Virus record (IMG/VR): IMGVR_UViG_3300005827_000088
Location: 1-61,875 of that record
Strand: one strand, 5' to 3'
Origin: a virus
DNA length: 61,875 bases
Positions 1-6,322 of this stretch are shown piece after piece (the first letter of the stretch is position 1; every line of letters begins with the position of its first letter). The notes under the pieces were generated by a model. That model was not told the DNA's origin and did not search any database. It saw nothing but the letters and a program-made list of their open reading frames with translations. A program made the translations under genes and the position numbers.

Positions 1-140
1 GCATGGCTGTGGGCGATGGGGCTGAAGACCTGGTGGCCGGCGAGCATGAGCTTGGCCGCTGCTGCGCAGGCCATGTCGTGACGTGCCACTCGGACGTCCG
101 GATCTCGGTGGGAGTAGGGTGAAGCAAGATAAATGCGCAT
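1..140 (-). CDS. DUF1937-like protein, 3' end cut by window edge
   Basis: The first 46 codons begin MRIYLASPYSH and end around FSPIAHSH. This matches my memory of the start of DUF1937 proteins, a small family with a nucleoside deoxyribosyltransferase-like Rossmann fold. The remaining part, including the expected C-terminal acidic residues, lies outside the window. The ATG at 140 has GGGGCAACG just upstream. It is the most distal gene seen in the leftward operon. Family assignment is from motif memory only. Confidence 0.65.
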   Translation of the reverse strand, partial: MRIYLASPYSHRDPDVRVARHDMACAAAAKLMLAGHQVFSPIAHSH

Positions 141-153
141 GATCGTTGCCCCT

Positions 154-378
154 TTACTTGTTTTTGTCGACCCACAGGAGCGACTCCTGCAGGTTCGACA
201 TGGTTCGTGAACACTTTCCGTGGTTGCCGTCCATGGCCAGCAGCTGCCGGGTGCAGTGGCGGTCATCGTTCGCCGGGCGCTCCTTCCTGTAGCAGGCGCA
301 GAACATGGCACAGACGCGCTTGAGGCGCGGATGGTTGAAGACTTCGGCGCAGTCCGGGTGTTCGTCGTTTGACGACAT
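154..378 (-). CDS. Small Cys-rich hypothetical protein
   Basis: A 74-residue protein with six cysteines, including a CAMFCAC cluster at residues 23-29, which suggests metal binding. An AAGGAGCAACC ribosome site precedes the ATG. I do not recognise the family. It lies 14 bases upstream of the DUF1937-like gene and is probably co-transcribed with it. Confidence 0.7.
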   Translation of the reverse strand: MSSNDEHPDCAEVFNHPRLKRVCAMFCACYRKERPANDDRHCTRQLLAMDGNHGKCSRTMSNLQESLLWVDKNK

Positions 379-447
379 CGGTTGCTCCTTTCTTTGGGTT
401 GGGACGGAAAATCTACTCTGCCACAGAAATGGGACCTACGCAATATG

Positions 448-804
448 TCAAGAACTTGGCGGGGTCTCTTCGAGAGCCTCACGGAGTTCTGTTTCCGAGC
501 AGCACGAAATCCTGAAGAGGGAAGTGCCCGATGTGCTGTCGGTAACACGTTCGAGCAGACACGTGTCACTTATCTGTGTCACGGTGAACTCTCCTCCATT
601 GCGCGATGCCGCATCGAGGATGTCGACAACGCGAGCAAGGGTGAGCGTGGACTCGATGCGCTCGGGCTGACCAGGCGCCCGGAAGACGTCCAGCGAGATG
701 CCGTTGGCCTCGGCATGCAGTCGGTCGCGCCTGATGCGTCCTTCGCACGTTCTGCATATTCCATTGGCGAACTGGGGCCTGACTCGACAGACTGTGCACT
801 TCAC
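448..804 (-). CDS. Zinc-ribbon hypothetical protein
   Basis: A 118-residue protein opening with CTVC and a second CRTC at residues 18-21, a compact four-cysteine zinc knuckle. The remainder is a mixed alpha/beta stretch with no recognised domain. Its start overlaps the end of the methyltransferase gene by four bases (ATGA), the normal sign of translational coupling in this operon. Confidence 0.75.
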   Translation of the reverse strand: MKCTVCRVRPQFANGICRTCEGRIRRDRLHAEANGISLDVFRAPGQPERIESTLTLARVVDILDAASRNGGEFTVTQISDTCLLERVTDSTSGTSLFRISCCSETELREALEETPPSS

Positions 805-2033
805 GCGGATCTCCTTTCAAGTTCTTCCATGCAGACCTGCACCCAGGCTATGGCCTGCTCGGCGCAGAGGGCGTTTCCGTATCCGCGCAGTCGGGCGACG
901 CGGTTGTCTCGGGCGCGCTTGAGTGAGCGGCCATCAAGTCCTGCCAGCGCAGCCAGTCGCTGTAGTTCGGGCTGCAGTCGTCCCATGCTGACGGGCAGCC
1001 TTGCAACCAGCGGGAATGAGCCGGGTTCAGCAGGCCTGAACTTACCGTCCCGGCAGGGCAGCCAGGAGGTGTCGGCCCAGAATGCACGACCTGGTTGTTC
1101 AGCTGCTCGCCCTTGGCCTGGCCCCCGCGTTCCTTGTAGGACAGTAGGTTCGGGAAGCGGTAATCCCGTCTCGCCGGCGTGGCCCAGGCTGCCATCTGCG
1201 CCTGCTGTGTCAGCGAGGACCCGCTCATCTGGTCCGTGATCCCGGTCCCGCCCCGGTCCGCATCTGAGTGGCTGGTGGTTGTCCAGGGGCAGAGGAGCAT
1301 GCGCGCATCCGTCGCGAGGTTCGTCTGTAGCACTCTCCCCGTCTTTTTGTTGTGCCACTTCTGTCCCACGCGCTCCAGGTCCTCGCTGATCTCCCCCGCA
1401 CTGCCCTCCGCACTCGGCGTTGGCCAGCCCACCAGATGCACTGCCACATCCGCCAACCCGATCTGTGGATCTGACGGCTTGCGGTTGCCCATGATGGGAG
1501 GATTCGGCTTCGCGTCGATGATCTGTGCGCTTGGAGTGGGCCAGCCAGTACAGTCGCTGGCGGATGTGGTGCGCGCCGACGCTCGCAGCGCAGGAATCAA
1601 GCGCCCCGAAGGCGTAGTGCGCTCCCTCCAGGTCATCTTGAACAAGATCGAGCCAAGTGAGTCCGTCTTTGCTCGCCACCTGTTCGCCAACGATTGTCCG
1701 AGGGTTGAGCGCGCGGATGAGGTGGTAGGCCGCGGGCCACAGGTGCCGCTCATCGTCAAACCCATTTCCTTTGCCTGCCTGTGAGAAAGGCTGGCAAGGG
1801 CAGGAGATGCTCCAGACGGGTCTGTCGTCAGGCCAGCCGGCCTGGCGCAGGGCGTAGGACCAGATTCCGATCCCGGCGAAGAGGTGCACCTGGGTGAATC
1901 CAGAAAGTTCAGAAGGGACAAGGTCTTCGATGCTTCTTTCATCCACGACTCCTGGAGCGATCAGCCCGGCGGCGATGAGGTTCCGGATCCACGCGGCCGC
2001 CTGTGGATCGTGTTCGTTGTAGAAGGCCGTCAC
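801..2033 (-). CDS. DNA (cytosine-5-)-methyltransferase
   Basis: A 410-residue C5-cytosine methyltransferase, transferring methyl from S-adenosylmethionine to DNA cytosine. Seen in order: motif I FAGIG (about 52-56), motif IV with the catalytic cysteine in CPCQPFS (about 78-84), motif VI-like GEQV (116-119, Gln where Asn is usual), motif VIII-like RQRLYW (158-163), and a C-terminal RGYGNA (383-388). I choose GTG at 2033, because GGAGG lies 8 bases upstream and it overlaps the previous stop as GTGA; a GTG at 2048 is also possible. Residues 165-300 are low-complexity Gly/Arg/His/Ser, and that stretch is covered by a better-looking +1 frame (848-1942). A phage methylase of this sort usually protects its DNA from host restriction. 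Confidence 0.88.
   Translation of the reverse strand: MTAFYNEHDPQAAAWIRNLIAAGLIAPGVVDERSIEDLVPSELSGFTQVHLFAGIGIWSYALRQAGWPDDRPVWSISCPCQPFSQAGKGNGFDDERHLWPAAYHLIRALNPRTIVGEQVASKDGLTWLDLVQDDLEGAHYAFGALDSCAASVGAHHIRQRLYWLAHSKRTDHRREAESSHHGQPQAVRSTDRVGGCGSASGGLANAECGGQCGGDQRGPGARGTEVAQQKDGESATDEPRDGCAHAPLPLDNHQPLRCGPGRDRDHGPDERVLADTAGADGSLGHAGETGLPLPEPTVLQGTRGPGQGRAAEQPGRAFWADTSWLPCRDGKFRPAEPGSFPLVARLPVSMGRLQPELQRLAALAGLDGRSLKRARDNRVARLRGYGNALCAEQAIAWVQVCMEELERRSA
848..1942 (-). CDS. +1-frame ORF nested in the methyltransferase gene
   Basis: An uninterrupted 364-codon frame, shifted +1 inside the methyltransferase gene. It has an ATG preceded by AGGAG at six bases. It repeats GWPTPSA-type motifs (two GWPTPSA and one WATPARRD) and ends with LNPAHSRW followed by AWDDC. 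I recall this string as recurrent in phage proteins annotated as cytosine methyltransferase-like. Over roughly 1200-1650 its codons end mostly in G or C, better than the enclosing frame. It may be a true overlapping gene, the relic of a different methylase C-terminus, or an over-predicted frame that is conserved because its partner is. Its 5' third is only the shadow of the conserved catalytic domain. Confidence 0.35.
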   Translation of the reverse strand: MKEASKTLSLLNFLDSPRCTSSPGSESGPTPCARPAGLTTDPSGASPALASLSHRQAKEMGLTMSGTCGPRPTTSSARSTLGQSLANRWRAKTDSLGSILFKMTWRERTTPSGRLIPALRASARTTSASDCTGWPTPSAQIIDAKPNPPIMGNRKPSDPQIGLADVAVHLVGWPTPSAEGSAGEISEDLERVGQKWHNKKTGRVLQTNLATDARMLLCPWTTTSHSDADRGGTGITDQMSGSSLTQQAQMAAWATPARRDYRFPNLLSYKERGGQAKGEQLNNQVVHSGPTPPGCPAGTVSSGLLNPAHSRWLQGCPSAWDDCSPNYSDWLRWQDLMAAHSSAPETTASPDCADTETPSAPSRP

Positions 2034-2605
2034 TCGACCTTCCTCCACTTGTCATCAGGGTCGACGGTCCACAGCCAGCGGTAGACCTGGGCCATGAGTT
2101 CTCCGCTGAAGTAGCAGTGCAGTTCTTCGTCGCTGTAGCCCTCGAACCTCTCCAGGGAATGCGCGATCGAGCCATCGAAGGCGAACACGTTTTGGGGGAG
2201 TGCGCCGTAGGCTCTGGTGAGGCTCAGGGCGGCGTGCGCGCACTCGTGGGAGACGATCTCCATATCCCAGACTCCGCCGGAAGCGAAGTGGAGTTCACCC
2301 AGGCGGGGATAGTTGAATACGGTTGGCTTGATGAACAGGTTCAGCACCCACTCTGGCAACACTCTCTTTAACCAAGCCCACGCGGGCATCCACGCCGGAC
2401 GCTTGAACCGCAGGATATATGGCATGCGGATGCAGCAGCCGTTGGACGGACTATCCTTGCACGGATCATCTTCCACGTAGGCATTGGCCTGGAGGTCTTC
2501 CCTGGTCTCCCACAGGTAGCAGTCGAAGAAGTGGCGCCCGCCGTAGGGCGTGATCCGCATCTTGGAGATGAGGTTCGTCAGGTCTTTTTTGTTGTTGCAG
2601 GCCAC
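2030..2605 (-). CDS. Hypothetical protein with HECAH metal-site motif
   Basis: A 191-residue protein. HECAH near residue 119, followed about 35 residues later by an acidic segment (SDEELHCYFSGEL), resembles a short zincin-type metal site. No known peptidase family is recognised, and it could equally be a non-catalytic metal protein. It starts with GTG, and its stop overlaps the start of the methyltransferase. Confidence 0.65.
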   Translation of the reverse strand: MACNNKKDLTNLISKMRITPYGGRHFFDCYLWETREDLQANAYVEDDPCKDSPSNGCCIRMPYILRFKRPAWMPAWAWLKRVLPEWVLNLFIKPTVFNYPRLGELHFASGGVWDMEIVSHECAHAALSLTRAYGALPQNVFAFDGSIAHSLERFEGYSDEELHCYFSGELMAQVYRWLWTVDPDDKWRKVE

Positions 2606-2607
2606 GG

Positions 2608-2925
2608 CTAGTCTTCCTTGCCCGGCCAGTTCTTGTTCGGGGCGTGCTTCATGAGCCAGGTGCGCATGCGCTCGTTTCGGCGCCAGAGTTCCAGGGTCTT
2701 GTCTGTCGTCTGGTCAAGCTGGACGCGCTGATCGTGCAGCTGGGAGCGGAAGTCGAGCATGAAGACCCCGAAGGTTGCCGTGGCGGCCAGGAGCGCGACG
2801 CACAGCCAGCACATACCGACCCACTGGCGGTGGAGTTTCAGGTGCTCTTCCTCGGTGACGCACCGCGAGTGCGGCTCCCCACGAGTGGATTCCCAGAGCG
2901 CGTTGACTTTGTCTTCGTGTTTCAT
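2608..2925 (-). CDS. Single-pass membrane protein with coiled coil
   Basis: 105 residues. A hydrophobic segment at about 37-57 (CWLCVALLAATATFGVFML) is followed by a heptad-like helical region (HDQRVQLDQTTDKTLELW). The N-terminus is charged and probably cytoplasmic. No family is recognised; spanin-like or superinfection-exclusion roles are possible but unsupported. Confidence 0.65.
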   Translation of the reverse strand: MKHEDKVNALWESTRGEPHSRCVTEEEHLKLHRQWVGMCWLCVALLAATATFGVFMLDFRSQLHDQRVQLDQTTDKTLELWRRNERMRTWLMKHAPNKNWPGKED

Positions 2926-2931
2926 GATCCC

Positions 2932-4002
2932 TCACTCCCCCGTGGCCTTGAGCGCGGCGTCTCGTTCGGCCTTGATGCACAGAAGGCAGACGATGTGCTT
3001 GCCGCCGTCCTCGGTGTAGGCCCACATGCTGGAGTGGCCGCAGGGAGAGTCGCAGAAGTCCTTGGCACATTCCAGGTCAAATTGCAGTTCCTTGATGCGT
3101 GCGTCCTTGGCGGCGAGTTCGGCGCGTAGTTCCTGCCATACGCGTTCAAGCACTGGCCCAATCGCATGGACGTATTCCTTGTGCGCTTTAATCAGCCTCT
3201 CCACCTCCCCCTGCGCCTGGGTGAGTTCGGAGCGAAGCTCGGCAATCTGCGCTTGGTAGTCAAGGCACTGTGTGATGGAGTCGGCACCGTTTTTGATGTG
3301 CTCGCACAGGTCCTGGCGGCACTCGCGCTCCTGCGCCTGGGTGAGCGCGGCGAGGAGGGCGTCGAATGCCCCAGAGTCTTTCGGCCATGGCGGCTCAAAG
3401 TTGCCCTTGTCTACGCAACAAGCGCATGTCCCTTCACTGGTACTTTTGTTGTGCCAGCAAGAACAACGCTCCTTGGCCCACTCTACGGCAGAAGCCAATT
3501 CGCGTTTCTGCCTCTCCACATCCCCCTGCGCCTGGGTTAGCGCGGCGAGGATGGCGCGGTAGGAGCGCATGACCTTGCGGATATCTGACTTGCGGAGGTG
3601 AACCATTTTCTCGCGTGAATCGCGGCGCATCTGTACGTCAAAGTCTGCAAATGCCTCCCGCACCTCGTCCGTGGGCGCTGGCGTTTCAGAGTAGCCAGCC
3701 TTGATTATGGCTCTGGCCTTCTTGAGCAACCACTCAGGGATAAGGGTGCCCAACGTGATGCTACAGCAGGCGGGCCACTCTTCGCTGCTTCGCCTGTGAA
3801 GCTCCATGACGTCGTGTGAAGTGAGTATGATGTGTTCCAGCACTCGCGCAGCCTCATACAGATTCGGTATGGGCAATGAGTCCGTGGGCGCTGGCGGGGT
3901 GGGCTTGTCGGCACCGCAGGTGCAGGGGCGGCCACCATAGCGGTCAAAGGTATCGAAGTCGCAGTCCGGCTTGTTCCGGGGCGGGGTGTTGGGATCAGTC
4001 AT
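2932..4002 (-). CDS. Repeat-containing coiled-coil protein with Cys clusters
   Basis: 356 residues. A segment reading LAALTQAQ or ELTQAQ occurs three times (about 154, 218 and 265), each followed by a charged helix, so the middle is an internally repeated coiled coil. Cysteine clusters lie at CTCG, CSCW/CACC and near the C-terminus (CLLC). This resembles the mosaic Ea22-like proteins of other phages, which also recombine in repeat units, but I cannot assign it firmly. No enzymatic motif is visible. Confidence 0.65.
   Translation of the reverse strand: MTDPNTPPRNKPDCDFDTFDRYGGRPCTCGADKPTPPAPTDSLPIPNLYEAARVLEHIILTSHDVMELHRRSSEEWPACCSITLGTLIPEWLLKKARAIIKAGYSETPAPTDEVREAFADFDVQMRRDSREKMVHLRKSDIRKVMRSYRAILAALTQAQGDVERQKRELASAVEWAKERCSCWHNKSTSEGTCACCVDKGNFEPPWPKDSGAFDALLAALTQAQERECRQDLCEHIKNGADSITQCLDYQAQIAELRSELTQAQGEVERLIKAHKEYVHAIGPVLERVWQELRAELAAKDARIKELQFDLECAKDFCDSPCGHSSMWAYTEDGGKHIVCLLCIKAERDAALKATGE
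3195..3556 (-). repeat. Three intragenic direct repeats
   Basis: Three copies of a unit centred on CTGCGCCTGGGT occur at about 3211, 3331 and 3525. Two are extended by GAGCGCGGCGAGGA or a near match, and two by an upstream CCTCTCCAC. They encode the repeated LTQAQ helices and suggest unit duplication by recombination. Confidence 0.75.
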
Positions 4003-4192
4003 GGGTTTGCTCCTTCACTCGGCGTAACGCGCCATTGTTGTCTGCGATGTATCTCCGTGTGCCGTTCCGCATTTTGTACTCTTTTCCTGGCTCGTACCTG
4101 AGCGGGGTAATCCACGGCTGGTCTGTGTTTTGCGCTATCTCTGGAAAGTTCACGGGTGGGAACGAACACACGACAACAGTTCCATCATCCAC
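3995..4192 (-). CDS. Small hypothetical protein
   Basis: 65 residues, starting at GTG directly after a strong AGGAGGTGAACC ribosome site. The central part (EYKMRNGTRRYIADNN) looks beta-rich and basic. Its end overlaps the next gene by eight bases. No family is recognised. Confidence 0.6.
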   Translation of the reverse strand: MDDGTVVVCSFPPVNFPEIAQNTDQPWITPLRYEPGKEYKMRNGTRRYIADNNGALRRVKEQTHD

Positions 4193-4202
4193 GGTTCACC
4201 TC

Positions 4203-4724
4203 CTACTCAAACGCCGACGAGAACGCGGCGCGGGCACATTCTGGATGGTACATACGCTTGGCCTCCATGTACGCGCTGTGGGCTTCTTCTTTTGTGTCAA
4301 AAGAGCCAAGAGTGAGTTCTCTGCCCCCGATCTTGATTTGCGCTCTCCACTTCCTGTCGGTTTTGCTCCACGATGCGCCGCGAAGGCCGCTTTTGCTGTT
4401 CACGTTTGGGGCAACCACATTCCTTTGGTTCCCCCTGTTGGACATATCGCGCAAGTTAGATATCCGGTTATCATCGCGGACACCGTTCACATGGTCAACA
4501 AACTGCGCAGGGAAGCTTCCATGCACATACATCCACGCCAGCCTGTGAGCCTTGTAGCTCTTTTTCTTTATGGTGATGATTGTGTATCCTTCGTCGTTAG
4601 GACACCCCGCGACCTTTCCGGCCATACTGATTGCCCCGTAGTTGCGCTTCCAGGTGAACACCCCGGTGTCTGGACAATAGTCCAGTATGGACACCAGGTC
4701 GTTGTGGGTAAGTGTGTAGTCCAT
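4203..4724 (-). CDS. HNH endonuclease with AP2 DNA-binding domain
   Basis: 173 residues. The HNH core is visible as HRLAWMYVHG, then FVDHVNG and DNRISNLR (about 60-92). It is followed by an AP2-type DNA-binding domain, GLRGASW to LGSFDTKEEAHSAY (about 113-155). This is the usual layout of phage free-standing homing endonucleases, which cut DNA and spread by repair. The gene is less GC-rich than its neighbours, consistent with recent arrival. It sits tightly between operon genes without disrupting them. A second enzyme of the same type lies at 55035-55547. Confidence 0.92.
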   Translation of the reverse strand: MDYTLTHNDLVSILDYCPDTGVFTWKRNYGAISMAGKVAGCPNDEGYTIITIKKKSYKAHRLAWMYVHGSFPAQFVDHVNGVRDDNRISNLRDMSNRGNQRNVVAPNVNSKSGLRGASWSKTDRKWRAQIKIGGRELTLGSFDTKEEAHSAYMEAKRMYHPECARAAFSSAFE

Positions 4725-5327
4725 TTACTTCTCCAGCCCCGGCTGCTGTGCGCGGGACATTGCCTCAATGCGCTCTGACATCGCCCCCACGAGCTTTCTC
4801 ATCCACGAAGCATACTCTGCGGAGGTCCATAGGTCGGAGTCACCCTGGCCGCACGACCACCCGAAGTCTGTCAGGAGCGCCTTTGCTTTCTTCACATCGT
4901 CAGCCGAATGCGTGTCTGTATTCGGCTGCTGTGCGCGGGCGTGGCGCAGGAGGGTGCGGTTCTTCCAGAGGTTTTGCGCTTTGGCCTTTAGCGCCTCAAC
5001 CCCATTTAGGGAATAGTTGGACTGGTAGGCGGACACGGCAGGCCCATAAGCCCCACATTCATCACACTTAACGCGATAATAGCGGTCCCTCTCATATTTG
5101 ATCTCAACACCAACCAAGCGCGCCCTGTGTGACCCGCAGAACGGGCAACCGTTTTCCGCCTCTGCCAGCTCCGGCGCGAGGGGGGCGGGGGTGAGCATGG
5201 AGACCATGCGCTGGAACATTTCATGCCGCAATATTACCGTGGGTTCCGGTCCGTCTTTCGGAAAGACCTTCGCGGCTTCATTGCGCAGCTCTGCCAACTC
5301 TTCGGTGGTCAGGGTTTTCTTGCTCAT
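4725..5327 (-). CDS. Lar-like zinc-ribbon protein
   Basis: 200 residues from the ATG at 5327, which overlaps the upstream stop. A zinc ribbon at about 62-95 reads CPFCG, then CDECGAYGP, the pattern of Lar-family restriction-alleviation and related phage zinc ribbons. The C-terminal part (WTSAEYASWMRKLVGAM) is helical and common in phage small proteins. Lar proteins modulate type I restriction-modification, but many family members are uncharacterised, so the role here is only suggested. Confidence 0.65.
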   Translation of the reverse strand: MSKKTLTTEELAELRNEAAKVFPKDGPEPTVILRHEMFQRMVSMLTPAPLAPELAEAENGCPFCGSHRARLVGVEIKYERDRYYRVKCDECGAYGPAVSAYQSNYSLNGVEALKAKAQNLWKNRTLLRHARAQQPNTDTHSADDVKKAKALLTDFGWSCGQGDSDLWTSAEYASWMRKLVGAMSERIEAMSRAQQPGLEK

Positions 5328-5773
5328 TTCTTTTCCCTCTTCTTCATGCGGTAGTATTTCCCGGTCGGACTCCGGTGTCCGTCGTCCTTCTCGGGCAGCA
5401 GGTTCCTTTTCTTCAGGAGATCCCTCTCGAACCTGTTGACCGACCTGGCCGGCGTCTTTTTGTGTCCGGTGTTCGTCAGACCGACCAGGCTGGTCTGGTC
5501 GTAGCCTAGCGGGGCCACGATCTCCATGGTCATCATGGGCGTGCCGGCGTATCCGCAGAATCCGCAATCGACGGCGTGGGCACCATCTGTCTGGATGAGC
5601 GTCCACTGGTAGTTTGTCCTTGTGGTGCCCCTCTTTTCATCGACGCTGCGCACGAAGCTGGCGTAGAGCGTCGTGGGGCGCCAGCCCATGCAGCCGTCGG
5701 CCACGCACTTCAGGCGCTTGGGTCCGCTCTGGCCGCAGAGCATGGTGCGCGCGTGCTCACAGGTGACGTACAT
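5324..5773 (-). CDS. Cys-containing hypothetical protein
   Basis: 149 residues with N-terminal cysteines (CEHA, CGQS, CVADGCMGW) and CGFCGYAG near residue 71, a likely split metal site. The C-terminus is strongly basic (KKRNLLPEKDDGHRSPTGKY, then MKKREKK), suggesting nucleic-acid contact. No family is recognised. It overlaps the gene on either side. Confidence 0.6.
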   Translation of the reverse strand: MYVTCEHARTMLCGQSGPKRLKCVADGCMGWRPTTLYASFVRSVDEKRGTTRTNYQWTLIQTDGAHAVDCGFCGYAGTPMMTMEIVAPLGYDQTSLVGLTNTGHKKTPARSVNRFERDLLKKRNLLPEKDDGHRSPTGKYYRMKKREKK

Positions 5774-5990
5774 GGATCAGCCCGCAGCTTCCAGTGTGGA
5801 GCACTTTCCCGTGCACTGACCCGGTTTCGTCTGGTCCGACATCCCATGCCCACAGAGCGCAGAGGGAAGCCTTGCAGTTTCCTGGAGGGGTCTGCCCAGG
5901 ATCCACCTGAAGCCCGACAGAAGCTACGAGAAACCACGCCCCCAACTGCAGAATCGGGCAGCCCTTTCTGTTGGCTTCTTGTTCGGTCAT
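5757..5990 (-). CDS. Small phage zinc protein
   Basis: 77 residues from the ATG at 5990. The layout of an early KGCPIL, then CKASLCALWAW, and a late GSCGLI is one I know from many short phage proteins of unknown function. The three cysteine sites probably hold one metal. It overlaps the next gene by 17 bases. Confidence 0.65.
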   Translation of the reverse strand: MTEQEANRKGCPILQLGAWFLVASVGLQVDPGQTPPGNCKASLCALWAWDVGPDETGSVHGKVLHTGSCGLIHVRHL

Positions 5991-5994
5991 GGGT

Positions 5995-6198
5995 CTACTC
6001 CTTTGCCAGCAGCGGACACTCATCCGCGTCCGGCCGTTCTTCGCACAACTCCCCGGTGATGGAGCACGTGTAGCACTCCTCGTCACCAGGGAACACCGCG
6101 CCCTGGGCATAGCCAGGGATGTTCGCACCGTAGGTTTTCTGAGCGGGATTGTGTTTGCGCTTCGGGCAGTCTGCCCAGTCGTCAGCTGAAAATGCCAT
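5995..6198 (-). CDS. First gene of the leftward operon, Cys-containing protein
   Basis: 67 residues beginning MAFSADDWADCPKRK. Cysteines at DCPKR, CYTCS, LCEE and ECPLL suggest a metal site. I prefer ATG 6198 because GGGGG lies just upstream, although ATG 6210 is in frame. It is the first gene after the leftward promoter in the 6.2 kb divergent region. Family unknown. Confidence 0.65.
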   Translation of the reverse strand: MAFSADDWADCPKRKHNPAQKTYGANIPGYAQGAVFPGDEECYTCSITGELCEERPDADECPLLAKE

Positions 6199-6229
6199 GG
6201 TTGCCCCCATGCGTTTGTAGGATGGCCGC

Positions 6230-6259
6230 AGAATGGCACAGCACAAAAAAAATGTCAAC
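6230..6259 (-). promoter_or_regulatory. Sigma70-type promoter for the leftward operon
   Basis: On the minus strand, a perfect TTGACA (6254-6259 region, TGTCAA on plus at 6253-6258) is followed after 17 bases by CATTCT (6230-6235). It points into the leftward genes starting at 6198. Confidence 0.6.
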
Positions 6260-6292
6260 ACCCTCAATAAAGATATTTGCAGGGCATTGACA
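6253..6292. promoter_or_regulatory. Palindromic operator between divergent promoters
   Basis: TGTCAACACCCT (6253-6264) and AGGGCATTGACA (6281-6292) are inverted copies, matching at all but two internal bases. The perfect -35 hexamers of both divergent promoters form the ends, and the centre is AT-rich. The symmetry suggests that one dimeric regulator controls both directions. No regulator gene is identified in the window. Confidence 0.5.
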
Positions 6293-6315
6293 TTTTATCC
6301 GGTCGCTGGCATAGT
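6287..6315 (+). promoter_or_regulatory. Sigma70-type promoter for the rightward operon, possibly leaderless
   Basis: TTGACA at 6287-6292, a 17-base spacer and CATAGT at 6310-6315. The ATG of the helicase follows only seven bases after the -10 box, so transcription should start at or next to the start codon. No ribosome site precedes that ATG. Confidence 0.65.
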
Positions 6316-6322
6316 AGCACCC

